From contig JAQFVV010000050.1 in assembly GCA_028023455.1 (NCBI GenBank), positions 4,094,626 through 4,158,625 of the forward strand: a stretch of DNA of 64,000 nucleotides, read 5' to 3'. Shown piece by piece: positions 1 through 10,968 of the stretch. The notes below the pieces were generated by a model that ran no database searches, was not told the DNA's origin, and saw only the letters and a program-made list of their open reading frames with translations. Numbering within the stretch: position 1 is the first letter of the stretch; the number at the start of each line of letters is the position of its first letter. The position numbers and the translations under genes were made by a program. This DNA comes from Epiperipatus broadwayi (taxonomy: Eukaryota; Onychophora; Udeonychophora; Euonychophora; Peripatidae).

Positions 1-113
1 TAAATATAAATAAACACCATCTGGTAATATTCTACATTGTCAATAAACAAGTATATTCAAGATATCAAATTCCCACTTCCTTTCTTATATAAGTTAATTT
101 ATCCACTGTACTT

Positions 114-281
114 TAAACACTTTTTAGCAAAAACTTTTATTGTCCTTTTATGCATACACAATCTTACATTTCAATTATCTTGCAGTCTAATAGTGATTCT
201 GAAGAAGACTGCAACACAGTTGAAGCATAAGATTGTGTATGCATGTATTTACAATAAAAAATTTTTACTAAAAAGTGTTTA
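114..281. repeat. Hairpin (foldback) repeat, MITE-like
   Basis: The two ends are an imperfect inverted repeat. The left arm begins TAAACACTTTTTAG and holds GCATACACAATCTTA; the right arm holds TAAGATTGTGTATGC and ends in AAAAAGTGTTTA. The centre pairs TGCAGTC with GACTGCA. No coding potential was seen. An 81-residue open frame across it only reads through the palindrome and I do not regard it as a gene. Confidence 0.7.
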
Positions 282-643
282 GGTATAGTGAATAAATTGT
301 ATATTCAAAATAATAAATTACTGGTGTCATTCTTAAACACAAATTCAATACCAAAGAACTTTGTTTGGTAAAGATATGTATGCATATCTCTCTTAGGTAT
401 GATTTGTTATTGTTATATATCAATGCAAATGTGTTGGTAGTTTTTTAAATAGGAAGACATACAGATATAAATATGTGTCACATACTCCTACATGTTGCTG
501 CTGCTTTTAACATATTAAAAAATATAAAATTTTATAACCCTGAATAACTACTGCATCTAAATTAGTTGTAAAGAGAATTTTGTTGCTTTAATCAATTCAT
601 TATATGAAAGTAACATTTGAATTATCTAACAACATAACATTAT
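282..643. other. AT-rich gap, nothing recognised
   Basis: Unstructured AT-rich sequence with no open frame, RNA motif or clear repeat that I could recognise. Confidence 0.5.
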
Positions 644-800
644 AACCACTGACGAGTGCTGGTTTAGAATGAAATACATATATTGGTGATTATTTATGTT
701 TTCAACATGTGTGTAATCAAGTGTATCAGCAGTATTGAGGGTTGTGTGAAATTCTGAGTTCAAACACCTTATATATTACATTTTTAAATGCAGGTATGAA
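644..800 (+). mobile_element. RZ-A fragment with decayed hammerhead (644-690)
   Basis: The HHR remnant reads ACCA, then CTGACGA (core CTGATGA with one substitution), a degraded stem II, GAAA, then a tail ending in TTGGTG that still pairs with ACCA as stem I. Downstream to about 775 is the RZ-A body, with the hallmark 'gtgtatcag...gtgtgaaattctgagttcaaa' layout. The altered core makes it probably inactive. Confidence 0.6.
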
Positions 801-1117
801 AAAGCCTGTTCTGTAGAAAAAAATCATATTTTAAGGCTACTATATAAAATTCAAAAAATGTCTTGACAAGATTGTATGTTTAAGATTGTATGTTCAATTA
901 ATATTTTCTTCTTTTTGTAAATGAAGCTTTAAATTTTAGTATTTGATTGAGTACAAATTTAATTTATATACGTGGAGTTTTAGTTGTAATTATATAATAA
1001 TTTGAACATAGACAAAATTCCAAGTATATAAATTATACTTGTATTCAATTAAATATTACAGATTCAGCTTGTATCGTTACCCATTTCTCTTTTGCGTATT
1101 TAAATAGATATAAGATT

Positions 1118-1385
1118 CTATACATGAGGGTCAGACTGACATAAAGTCAACATGGACATGACAATAATATTGGTCTCAACAAGGGATTTGGGCATGTTGG
1201 AAGGTGGAATAGATTGAAGCCTGTCCATTAAAGTTTGAGGATTTACTATCTTAATATAAACTGAGTACTGATTATATATGTGTATGGGAGATGATCTGTA
1301 CCAACTGATGAGTGCTGGTTCAGCACCAAATAGTGTAGTGGAGATCATTTATCCTTTTCATGTGCATAAGAGCTTGAAAGTCTGT
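1118..1385 (+). mobile_element. RZ-A copy with decayed hammerhead (1299-1345)
   Basis: The RZ-A body is recognisable by the 'catgagggtcagactgac...taaagtcaacatgg' and 'gcctgtccattaaagtttga' segments that recur at 10, 23 and 62 kb. It leads into ACCAA-CTGATGA with stem II GTGCTG/CAGCAC around a GTT loop. The GAAA box has become CCAAA and the downstream stem I strand is altered, so cleavage is doubtful. The 76-residue minus-strand open frame here is a by-product of the repeat. Confidence 0.65.
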
Positions 1386-1744
1386 GCTGGGATTGGACAT
1401 ATGAAATAATTAAATAGTAACATACTTCAAAACAAAAGAAAATTGATAGATTTCAGTATGATTTTTCATGAAAAAGGATAAACTTCATTTACATTATAAC
1501 GATTATTTCAATGATGGTCTAAGATGATTGATTTTATTGGGAAGATATAGAGGAAAATAGCAAACATTAGATAGCATAGTTTTAAAATCTTGCAGAAAGA
1601 AGTTTTCTGCAAAAGAAGTTAATAGCAGCACCATTGAAAAATATGAAGAAAATAACGGTTTAGCACATTCTGTATGTGCCATATTAATGCTTCATAGATT
1701 GGTTTGTATAGACATTACCAAATTCATCATTACTGTAGTATTAA

Positions 1745-1870
1745 TCTTTTCCCCATTCGATTTAGAGATAGTGTGGAGAGTGGTGGGGCGTGTGAAAGTC
1801 TGTGTTCATATGCCCTATATATTACATGTATAAACATAGGTATATAATAAGCCTGTGTGTTTCATTTAAT
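1745..1870 (+). mobile_element. RZ-A body fragment without ribozyme
   Basis: Shares with the 10-11 kb array the segments GAGTGGTGGG, GTGTGAAAGTCTGTG, CCTATATATTACAT and GGTATATAATAAGCC. There is no HHR core in this piece. Confidence 0.6.
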
Positions 1871-2657
1871 AATCATTTTCGTTTCTGATGAGCTGCTACT
1901 GACGAAGATGAAGCAGAGATATATAATTTATTTGATTACGTTTAACTATTTAATTTTTTATTTATTTATTTAATATTTTGTGTTTTCTTCATATTAGTTT
2001 AATAAATGTCGACAGAATGTTTTGTTTACTTGTTTTTTATTAAAGATTTGATTTTTTTTTTTAAAAAAAAAAAAAAAAGTATATACTTAAGACTCATCTA
2101 TCTTTAAAAATTACAAATCGATTTCTACGATTTTGCTAAATTGCAACTAACTGTTTACAAAGTTATGTGGGTATATTTTTTTCAATCATTTAAGTTTTCC
2201 AATTTCATATTAAATGCACCAGTATATACAAGGTTTCATACAACTGTTTTGCTATTAAACCGATTAAGTATGTTTACAACTTTTTGCAATATTCATGTTA
2301 TTAGAAAAAGTAAATCAATTTTATTTTTGGATACTATTTGAACCTTTTCATGTATAATTAAATTTTTAAAAAAAATAAGTAAAGAAATATTTTATTATTA
2401 ATAATTTACTTGTAAATATAAATGATCATGCAGAATTCTGTATTAAGACAAACTTTATTTTTATATTAAGCCTTCAGTCAATTCTTTAAAATTAAATTAA
2501 TCACAATAATTACTTTTTGAGTATGAAGTATAGAATTTTTTATTATATATAAATATCTTTTTAATGTTAACTAAATGAATTATCTGTATATTTCTTTAAA
2601 TATTATAAATTTCCTTTTTTTCTTTTCACATAGTTATATAATTTTTAGCTATATAAT
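1871..2657. other. AT-rich gap
   Basis: AT-rich DNA with a T-run/A-run block at about 2049-2078. The 66-residue open frame at 2141-2341 lacks any recognisable motif and is probably chance. Confidence 0.5.
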
Positions 2658-2880
2658 GTAAATACTTTTAAATACGCCTTGAAATTTTTATAATAATCCA
2701 GCAATATCTTTATTTTAAAGATAAAGATTTCTCAAATCGTGGCACAAGATGTCGCTACTCGCTACCTTGTGTCATGATTTGAGAGGTCCCTCTATCAGCA
2801 AAATAAAGTTATTGTTTGACTATTATAAAAATTTCAAGGTGCATTTGATACAGGTTAAAGCCTGTCTTAAAAGTACTTAC
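2658..2880. repeat. Hairpin (foldback) repeat, MITE-like
   Basis: Nested inverted repeat. The outer arms are GTAAATACTTTTAAATACG and its near reverse complement ending at 2880, the latter broken by an extra ~22 bp around 2845-2868. Middle arms pair CCTTGAAATTTTTATAATA with TATTATAAAAATTTCAAGG. The inner arms CTCAAATCGTGGCACAAG and CTTGTGTCATGATTTGAG enclose a 17-nt loop. No coding content. Confidence 0.75.
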
Positions 2881-2999
2881 ATATACTTCCTGTGTGTTTA
2901 ATAAATAATTACAACTTTACTATATAATGTAAGTATATTAATAATTTTTATTATTGATTCATTAAAATAGAGATTATCCACTTATTAAATAATTTTTAT

Positions 3000-3355
3000 A
3001 CTGTGACCTTCACTACACCACTCTGATGTAAGATAAGAATTGTTTGTTATTCAATGGTAATACCTTAGGAAGGGATATAGTCATCAGCACATGACCAAAG
3101 ACATGTGAAAAAGACATTTCTTTCATGCTTAACAATTGGCCCACTTATCAATTAAACTGTATTAATTGGCTATCTATATATAGTGAGCAATAATAATAAT
3201 ATGTGAAAGAAATTGTAACCTGTGTCAATTCATGAATGTTCGTTCAGTAGGAAATGTTAAGTTTGGAGATTATACATCTTCTTCACATGTCTTTGGTCAT
3301 ATGCTTATGATTAGACCCCTCCACAAGTTGTTAAAAGAATATTAAAATGAGTTCC
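3000..3355. mobile_element. RZ-E copy, inverted arms, decayed
   Basis: The left half (accactctgatg..., 'gcacatgaccaaagacatgtgaaaaagac') and the right half ('cacatgtctttggtcatatgctta', 'cccctccaca') are inverted relatives of the RZ-E copies at 32, 35 and 56 kb. HHR vestiges lie near 3125-3155 (minus) and 3225-3260 (plus, with AGGAAATG after a ruined stem II). Neither keeps CTGATGA, so they are dead. Confidence 0.55.
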
Positions 3356-4184
3356 TACTTTGCATGTGTGTGATGCTGTGAAAATTACAGTGAAGAAATA
3401 TTCTTTACCTTTAAATTTTATGTTTCATAGCTTCTTAGAATGGAATAAGTATATCCCTACTCAAAGGATTATGATTTATAATGTTTTAAAGTGAAGACAA
3501 AATAATATTGACAATAGTATGGGTGTTTGTAACTCTTGTAAATTGCTTATTACATTCTGGCTAACAATCTTTTAAATTTAATAATCTAGTTAATGTGTTT
3601 GTATGATGTAACTGGTTTATATTGCAAAAATGAAACTATCTACACTGATGTAATAGAAAAAAGACAGAATAGAAGAAGAAAAGGAATGAGATCTTTTATT
3701 AAGAATATGTTATGAATTGAATTGTTGGGGTTTTTTTTTGCTTTTATACGTTAATATGCTCACATACAAATCTTTTGGTACAGTCAGAACATATTATACT
3801 TATGTGGCATATATATATAATAATCTTGTTTATAGATATTAGCAGGCTCTTAATTCTACATATTTTAAATACAAGCTATATAAATCATGTGATGTATGAC
3901 TTGATTTTATTAATATATATATAAATAAAGTTACTGTTAACACTAAATGAAATAATCATACAAATATCTAAACCATTATATGTGATGTGATGTGTTGTAC
4001 TGTAGCTTCTTCTTAAATGAAGTCAAGAATCTTTCAGCAATTATGCTAGCACCCTCTAGCGAAGGTATTTTGTAATTCTTTTGTAAAAAGAATGCTACTG
4101 TCCATTCAGCTGCCTGTTTTTTTCTGCTTATAGAGAAATGTTTTGAATACCTTGACTAGAAAAATGAATATGTATACCAATCAA
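3356..4184. other. AT-rich gap
   Basis: No gene or clear repeat recognised. The stretch 3840-3905 ('agcaggctctt...tacaagctatataaatcatgtgat') resembles the end segment of RZ-C and may be a solo fragment of it. Confidence 0.4.
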
Positions 4185-4935
4185 ATAATTTTATTTCTAA
4201 ATCTTTAACAAGTTTGATATTTTTTGACAAATCTGAAATTACTTTCAATTTAAATCTTGACAACACTAAAATCAATTGATGAAATACGTAATATATAATG
4301 ACAATAGATATTAATGATTTATTGTTGACAAGATTTAAATGGAAAGTAATTTCAGATATGTCAATTAAAAATATTAATCAAGTTCAGTATTTAGAAATAA
4401 ATTTCCTGATTAATATAATAAATTGTATTTTTTTCTAGGCTAAGTATTTAAGACACTTTTCTATAAATAAAAAAAAAAGCGGCTGGTATTAGGGCTGCAT
4501 CGTTTCTTTTATTGATAGAGTTGTCATATACTATAGTTAAAGGGCCATAATCTTAACACTTTACAAAAAAATAATAAACTTGGTAAATGATTATACATTG
4601 CTTATTTCAACAATTAATTTTTATTTTATTTTTTAAGTGTCATAGCATCGGCCGGGACGCGAACCCGCAACCGGGGCAACTGCCTGCAAGTGCAAGGCAG
4701 ACCTCTCGACAACCAATGCAAGACAATTAATTTATTGTTGACAAGATTTAAAGTGAATTTAATTTAGATTTGACTATTAAAAAATATCAATCAAGTTAAA
4801 TATTTAAAAATAAACTTCGGGATTGACATATAAATTCATTCTTTCTAGCTTAGGCCTACAACACACTTCTCTACAAATAGAAAAAAGCAGATATAAGAAT
4901 GGTATCATTCCTTTTATAGCTAGAAGGCATTTCAA
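4185..4935. repeat. Inverted and directly repeated ~200-bp repeat
   Basis: Arms 4185-4270 and 4322-4410 are inverted copies (left TTTAAATCTTGACAACA, right TGTTGACAAGATTTAAA). The right arm and its following ~110 bp (4322-4520) recur in direct orientation, diverged, at 4732-4930. Shared landmarks are ATTGTTGACAAGATTTAAA, 'ttctagctta/ttctaggcta' and 'acacttctcta'. A SINE-like element separates the two copies. Confidence 0.6.
4636..4734 (-). repeat. tRNA-derived SINE-like repeat
   Basis: On the minus strand it carries a Pol III B-box-like GGTTCGCGTCCC, preceded by a GC-rich stretch with GCAGTTGCC and followed by 'gccgatgctatgacac'. Four relatives are at 21.3, 23.3, 25.7 and 58.8 kb. It is much richer in GC than its surroundings. 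It lacks a foldable cloverleaf as far as I can see, so I do not call it a tRNA. Confidence 0.6.
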
Positions 4936-5087
4936 TTATCTATACTAGCAATGATATGGGGGCTAATCCTAATACTTCATATGGTACTTTAGTATTAGAC
5001 TGGTTGTGGAATAACACAGCTGTACTGGGTTATGGTTAGAATTCAGGTCGTTTTATCACAGTAGGTCTAATACTAAAGAATCCATTA

Positions 5088-5118
5088 CACACACACACAC
5101 ACACATATATATATAATA
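5088..5118. repeat. (CA)n(TA)n microsatellite
   Basis: A CA run followed by a TA run lies immediately left of the RZ-C array. Its counterpart TA run is at 6148-6163. Confidence 0.9.
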
Positions 5119-5217
5119 TAAAGAGCCTGCTACTAGCTCTAAACAAGCTTAATTATTTTTTTTATGATAAATGCTACAAGAGAAAATGCATGAAGCTTTT
5201 ATCTATGATGGTCCCCA

Positions 5218-5258
5218 TCCCCAGACCGGTTTCGAGCTATGGCTCTCATCAGTGAGGA
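5218..5258 (-). ncRNA. Hammerhead ribozyme, RZ-C, intact core
   Basis: Read on the minus strand: UCCUCA (stem I), CUGAUGA, stem II GAGC/GCUC around a CAUA loop, GAAA, self-complementary ACCGGU forming a minimal stem III, then the GUC cleavage triplet and UGGGGA (stem I; six pairs including one G-U). All invariant hammerhead positions are present. Type I topology with a very short stem III. Confidence 0.85.
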
Positions 5259-5628
5259 GCTAGGACATAAGATTCAAAATATTAACTCAAGCCAAGCATT
5301 TATCTAATTCTTAAATATTAAGAAAAAGATCCAAATCTTCAGACACCTACATGTCTTCAAATTCAGCTCTTTAACCAAAGAAACTATATGAGCCTGAACT
5401 AAATTCAGAGATCCCATATATTATTAGGCTTAGCAATTTAATATAGCCAAAGCCCTAATAGCAAAATTATAATAGTAAAAATCAGTCATATATCACATGA
5501 CCTATATAGCTTGTATTACCAATATGTAAAGAGCCTGCTACTAGCTCTAAACAAGCTAAATTATTTTATTTTTTATGATAAATGCTACAAGAGAAAATAC
5601 ATGAAGCTTTTATCTATGATGGTCCCCA

Positions 5629-5669
5629 TCCCCAGACCGGTTTCGAGCTATGGCTCTCATCAGTGAGGA
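5629..5669 (-). ncRNA. Hammerhead ribozyme, RZ-C, intact core
   Basis: Same sequence as the 5218-5258 site and 411 nt downstream of it in window coordinates. The two define a monomer-length unit. Confidence 0.85.
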
Positions 5670-5950
5670 GCTAGGACATAAGTTCAAAATATTAACTCAA
5701 GCCAAGCATTTATCTAATTCTTAAATATTAAGAAAAAGATCCAAATCTTCAGACACCTACATGTCTTCAAATTCAGCTCTTTAATATATATATGGGATCT
5801 CTGAATTTAGTTCAGGCTCATATAGTTTCTTTGGTTAAAGAGCTGAGTTTGAAGACATGTAGGTGTCTGAAGATTGGGATCTTTTTCTTAATATTTAAGA
5901 ATTAGATAAATGCTTGGCTTGAGTTAATATTTTGAATCTTATGTCCTAGC

Positions 5951-5991
5951 TCCTCACTGATGAGAGCCATAGCTCGAAACCGGTCTGGGGA
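5951..5991 (+). ncRNA. Hammerhead ribozyme, RZ-C, intact core
   Basis: Plus-strand counterpart: UCCUCA, CUGAUGA, stem II GAGC/GCUC, GAAA, ACCGGU, C, then UGGGGA. It differs from the minus copies by loss of six bases just beyond stem I. Confidence 0.85.
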
Positions 5992-6165
5992 CCATCATAG
6001 ATAAAAGCTTCATGTATTTTCTCTTGTAGCATTTATCATAAAAAATAAAATAATTAAGCTTGTTTAGAGCTAGTAGCAGGCTCTTTATATATTACATATT
6101 GGTAATACAAGCTATATAGGTCATGTGATATATGACTGATTTTTACTATATATATATATAATTAA

Positions 6166-6808
6166 AGGGGGAAAGTCATTTTTCAGGCTATAAATAAATA
6201 ACATTCTATGTATACATAGAAATGAAAATAGAATGGGCCACCTATTTTTTGAACTTTTGATGTCTATAAACTTATTCTTGCAAATATTGGTAGAAATTGA
6301 GAGTCAAATTAATATATCAATTAGATAAAAAAAAAAATGGTATTATTAATTATTAAGTTAATAAATGTTCAAGGATGGAGACAAAATCTCTCTTTTAATT
6401 AATAACCTTGTTTTATTACTTAAACAAAAGTTAATAATTGTTAGCATAGCTTAATGAGAGCATTCTTCCTCAGACTATAAATAAATAACATTATATGTAT
6501 GGCCATATTTTTAGTGAAATTTTAATGTAATATCTTAAAATAACTTTAAAAAACTTGTGGTAAAAAATAAAATGAGACTCCCAAAATGAATTCTATGATA
6601 TGTCTTATAGTGAAAATAAGACAAGCTGTCATATTAATTGTATGCCGTTTATGGTTTGGCGTATGGTATGATGACAAATTTTGCATCTCAAGATCCATGA
6701 ATTGCATCCGATTTTTGTCATTTCCAGAATTCAAATGTCTTATGAACATCCAATTAACAAAGCAATTTGATTTTATTTATATTTTAATTTTTTGGTTATT
6801 AGAATGTT
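6166..6808. other. AT-rich gap with a short duplicated phrase
   Basis: The phrase 'ctataaataaataacattatatgtat' occurs twice in similar form (about 6190 and 6475). The 102- and 67-residue overlapping frames near 6546-6894 have no recognisable domain, run into the MITE, and are not called. Confidence 0.4.
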
Positions 6809-7029
6809 CTAGCACGTGTGTGCGTGTGTGGCGCAACTGTTCCCATAATAAAAACACACGAGCTGAGTGCTTTCAAAGGATCTTGCCTTCATAATCGTAG
6901 CTTGCTAATACGTTTAATGATATGCAAATATGCTAATTCCATTTCTTCTATAAAACATAGCATGTTTGTTTTTATTTATCTATTTTGTAGCTTTTGGGAG
7001 CAGTTGCGCCGCACACGCACATGTGCTAG
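6809..7029. mobile_element. MITE with ~34-bp terminal inverted repeats
   Basis: The ends are CTAGCACGTGTGTGCGTGTG (left) and, read inward from the right, CTAGCACATGTGCGTGTGCG. Both continue GGCGCAACTG then a C/T-rich TCCC. The 221-bp interior has no open frame of note. The GC-rich, CpG-containing arms contrast with the flanks. The superfamily is not decided because the target duplication is unclear (flanks are AT-rich). Confidence 0.75.
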
Positions 7030-7149
7030 AATATATATATATATATTTCCCCAAAATAAAAATTATTTGACTTAATCGCGTTATTAGAATATGTAAATAA
7101 AGCATTATTAAATATAACAGTTTCCAACATTTGTATATATATATATATT

Positions 7150-8175
7150 CTATACTAAAGTTAATGTAATTATAAGGGACTTGAACTGAGACTTTCAAAC
7201 TTCCTTCAGCTATCCAATCCATCATATACAACTGATATGTGTGACCACATACATGTGAAAAAGATAAATACTCTCCGTGCTGAACCAGCATTCATCAATT
7301 GGTCCAGATCCCGATCTCCCATACATATTTATACAATCAGCACTCGGTTTATATTAAGATAGCAAATCTTCAAACTTTAATGAACAAACTTCAATCTTCT
7401 TCACTCTCCAACTTTACAGCCATCCATATCATTAAAATCTGAAGTTGTTACACTCAAAGTCCTTGATGATGCCAATATTATTGTCATAGCCATGTTGACC
7501 TTAGGTCAATCTGATTCCTCACACATAGAATCTAATATATCTATTTAATTATACAGAAGAGGGATGGGCACAATACAGGCTGAATGTGTAATATTTAAAT
7601 ACATGTATATTTTCTATACTAAACTTATTGTAATTATAAGGGATTTAAACTCAGACTTTCAAACTCCCTTCAGCTACCCAATCCATTTTTATACAACTGA
7701 TACACATGACCACATACATGTGAAAAAGATAAATGATCTTCAATATGCATTTTGTGCAGAACCAGCAAGCATCAGTTGGTCCAGCTTACCATTACCCACA
7801 CATATATACAATATGTATAGGGTCACATTGACTTAAGATCAATAAGGCTATAATAATATTGTGCTCATTAAGGGCTTTGAGCATTATATCTTTAGACTTT
7901 CAATGATATGGATGAATGAAAAGTTAGACAGAGGAGAAGTTTGAAGCTTTTCCATTAAAATTTGCTATCTTAATTTAAACTGAGCACTGATTTTATATAT
8001 GTGTGGAAGATGTTGATCTGGACCCACTGATGAATGCTGGTTCAGCATGAATTACACACATTAGAGATCATTTATTTTTATACATGTATGATGTCACATG
8101 TATCAATTGTATAACATAGATTGGGTAGCTGAAGGGTGTTTGAAAGTCTGAGTTCAAATCTTTTATAATACATAG
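7150..8175. mobile_element. RZ-A array, inverted units with three decayed hammerheads
   Basis: Two minus-oriented units (about 7150-7560 and 7600-7830) are followed by a plus-oriented unit (about 7840-8175). HHR remnants: 7275-7312 minus (TTGATGA, GAAA lost), 7741-7785 minus (CTGATGC, AAAA) and 8022-8066 plus (CTGATGA kept, stem II ATGCTG/CAGCAT, GAAA changed to GAAT). The terminal phrase GAGTTCAAAT resembles a Pol III B box. The 103- and 90-residue frames here are fragments of the repeat. Confidence 0.65.
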
Positions 8176-8339
8176 ATATGTGTGTGTTATCAAAACTGAC
8201 AACATGGACAAAGATATCAAGTGTTGAAGCTTCTATAAGACAACACATATTTTTAATTAAATAAGAAATAAAGAGTATTTGGGCTAGAAATAATCTAGTT
8301 TAATAAATAATTAATAAATGTTATTGATATATTTCTATA

Positions 8340-8545
8340 AAGTGGCTGATATCAAAGCTGTGAGTGCATAAAAATTGAACCTTAGCTATCTATATAAATA
8401 TGAAGATATGGGTAAACATTTGTGGTCTGGGAGTACTGATGAGTGCTGATTCAGCACAAAATGCATCTTGGGGGATCAATTGTCTTTTTCACATGACTTT
8501 GATCATGTTTCAGGATATTGTGATATAATAGATGTTTGTATTATA
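8340..8545 (+). mobile_element. RZ-E fragment with decayed hammerhead (8436-8476)
   Basis: CTGATGA is followed by stem II GTGCTG/CAGCAC (loop ATT) and AAAATGCATC, i.e. GAAA has become AAAA. The stem I strands no longer pair well. Downstream is 'cttttTCACATGACTTTGATCATG', typical of RZ-E. Confidence 0.6.
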
Positions 8546-8785
8546 TATAAATAAAGTTAAATACAACTAAAACAAAAAAAAATAATGTATATGTACTTTT
8601 TTTTAAAAGATTACAATATGAGCTATATATGTCTTATTCACTTGAAAAAGTATTAAGTGAACTTGGCGTTTCAAAAAAATGCATCGTGTAAGAGAGGTTG
8701 TTTTGACATCTGGACTGGTGAATGATGTGATAGGATTGAGTTAAAGTGAAAGAAGCATTGAGATAAGTATAACTAACTATTGGAA

Positions 8786-8816
8786 ACACACACACACACA
8801 TATATATATATATATT
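8786..8816. repeat. (CA)n(TA)n microsatellite
   Basis: A CA run passes directly into a TA run. A (TA)n remnant at 8990-9003 is nearby. Confidence 0.9.
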
Positions 8817-9059
8817 TCCAGATTTGTCAATTTAATCTAATAAGCAGTGCTAATTTAAGGGTAAAAAATCTAAAAAGTATTAAGACAAAAATAAAATCAA
8901 ATACTTATCAAATACAAATATATACCCTAAAGGTCAAAACTATGCTGGAAGCAATTATATAGCCAACCCAAATTTCACAAGGTAGAAATATATATATATA
9001 TATGAGTGTGTTTGTACATAATTCTAAGAGAGTATATAATGAATATTTTCTATATTTAC

Positions 9060-9760
9060 AAATAGATGAACTTAAACAGGATTTTTCAATCTAGTCATCC
9101 TCCACTCATGTCTCAAACAACTGACACATGTGACCACACAAATTCAAAAAAGACACATGCTCCCCAATATAGGTACTTTGCGCAGAAGCAGCCTTCATCA
9201 GTTAGGCCAAATCATAATCTCCCACACATATAAAAATCCTGAGTTCAAATTGCTCTATATACATATATAGAAAACATTCCGTATAAGCAAATCACATACT
9301 GCCTTACAATTACATATTTCTTGGAAAATAGATTACATCTTAATATAAGTTCAGCCCATCCCTCTTCTATTAATATATATGAATACGTAATGGCAGACAA
9401 TATGAATGGTTAAATTGATGTGACGTATCCATGGATATGACTACAATATCAAATCCAACAAGGGCTTTGAGCATTCCACTATGGTTTTTCCCAAAAGAAG
9501 AGTGATTTAATAATTGGAAGGATTAGAAGATTAAAGTCTGTTAAAGTTGGAGAAATTGTTATCTTAATATAAACCAAGCAATGATTTTTATATCTTTGAG
9601 AGATTATTATCTAACCCAACTGATGAATACTGGGTCTGTTTAATATATATATATATTGGAGATTATGTATCTTTCTCATATGTGGGTAGAGGATGAATAG
9701 ACTGAGAAATTCTGAGTTCAAATCCCTATATATATATATATATATATATAGATACATATT
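9060..9760. mobile_element. RZ-A units, heavily decayed
   Basis: A minus-oriented HHR remnant at about 9165-9210 keeps CTGATGA but has AAAG for GAAA. A plus-oriented one at 9613-9665 keeps ACCCAA-CTGATGA but has a (TA)n expansion where GAAA and stem III should be. Between them lies RZ-A body sequence ('atatgactacaatatc', 'aagggctttgagcattcca', 'aaagtctgttaaag'). Confidence 0.6.
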
Positions 9761-10012
9761 TCATGGATAACATTATTTCTCAGGTGAATTATGGATATGA
9801 ATATCTGTAAATACAATAGCTTGACTTTTTTTATAAATATCAATATTGTCTATCAGTTGGTCTCATAACTTGAAAATATCTGTAATTAAATATACATTTA
9901 TATATTTTAATATATAGGGTATATGAGCACAGACTTTCACACTACCCACCACTCTCCACTCCATCTCATAACACTGATACACTTGAACACATATATGTTG
10001 AAAAGATAAATC

Positions 10013-10052
10013 ACCAATATACGTATTTCATGCTAAACCAGCAAAGATAAAT
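10013..10052 (-). ncRNA. Truncated hammerhead at palindrome junction
   Basis: The minus strand retains GGTTTAGCAT, GAAA, TACGTATA and TTGGTG, but the sequence switches to the inverted arm before CTGATGA. The break falls within the ribozyme. Confidence 0.65.
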
Positions 10053-10508
10053 AATCACCAATATACTACCTATATTGGTGATTATTTATCTTTTCAACAT
10101 ATATGTGTTCAAGTGCATCAGTGTTATGAGATGGAGTGGAGAGTGGTGGGTGGTGTGAAAGTCTGTGCTCATATATCCTATATATTACATATATAAACAC
10201 AGGTATATAATAAGCCTGTGTTTCAGTTATTACATAGTAGAAATGTATGCCCATCCCTTGTACATATATTAAATGGATTATGTCTTATACATGAGGGGTC
10301 ATATTGGCCTATGGTCAACATGGGTGTGACAAGAATCTTGGCCTCAGGGTGGCCTTTGAACATTCCATCATCAGAGTTTCAATTGGATGGATGGTTGAAA
10401 AGTTGGAGAGTGGAGTAGATTGAAATTTATCCATTAAAGTATGAAGATTGGCTATCTTAATATATATCTGAGCACTTATAGCATATATGTGTAGAGATGG
10501 TAATCTGG

Positions 10509-10552
10509 ACCAACTGATGATTGCTGGTTTAGCATGAAATACGTACATTGGT
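10509..10552 (+). ncRNA. Hammerhead ribozyme, RZ-A, intact core
   Basis: ACCAA (stem I), CUGAUGA, stem II UUGCUG/UAGCAU around GUU (one U-U mismatch at its base), GAAA, minimal stem III from UACGUA-like sequence, ACA triplet region, then UUGGU pairing perfectly with ACCAA. Predicted cleavage falls after 10547. The triplet is not the best (GUC), so activity may be modest. Confidence 0.75.
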
Positions 10553-10968
10553 GATTATTTATTCTTTCAACATATATGTGTTCAAGTGTATCAGTGTTAT
10601 GAGATGGAGTGGAGAGTGGTGGATGGTGTGAAAGTCTGTGCTCATATACCCTATATATACAGGTATATAATAAGCCTGTGTTCCAGTTATTACATAGTAG
10701 AGATGTCTACCCATCCCTTGTACATGTATTAAATGGATTATGCCCTATACATGAGGGGTCAGATTTGCCTATGGTTAACATGGGTGTGACAAGAATCTTG
10801 GCCTCAGAGTGGCCTTTGAGCGTTCCATCATCAGATTTTCAATTGAATGGACGGTTGAAGAGTTGGAGTGTGGAGTAGATTGAAGCCTATCCATTAAAGT
10901 ATGAAGATTGGCTATCTTAATATATATCTGATCACTTATAGCATATATTTGTAGAGATGGTAATCTGG

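Larger units (their letters stand above)
5119..6165. mobile_element. RZ-C retrozyme-like array (palindromic)
   Basis: There are two head-to-tail units on the minus strand (about 5119-5525 and 5526-5784, the second truncated), then one unit inverted on the plus strand (about 5790-6165). They meet at a TATATATAT junction near 5785. Unit landmarks are 'gagcctgctactagctct', 'ccagaccggtttcgagc', 'gacacctacatgtcttc' and 'gcttgtattaccaatatgta'. The two minus-strand HHR sites are 411 nt apart. The array sits between (CA)n(TA)n and (TA)n tracts. The pairing arms would make any transcript double stranded. Confidence 0.8.

Noticed and set aside
1880-1915. Another hammerhead (CTGATGA near 1885)
   Set aside because: No complementary stem II, no GAAA at the right spacing and no stem I partner.
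6586-7291. Overlapping open frames of 85-103 residues as small genes
   Set aside because: They run through the MITE and RZ-A sequence on both strands and contain (TA)n-encoded Ile-Tyr runs. No conserved domain.
10218-10878. 66- and 89-residue plus-strand frames with similar sequence, as a small gene family
   Set aside because: They are the same RZ-A tandem unit read in the same frame. Similarity is due to the repeat, and copies at 1.1, 23 and 62 kb do not keep the frame.
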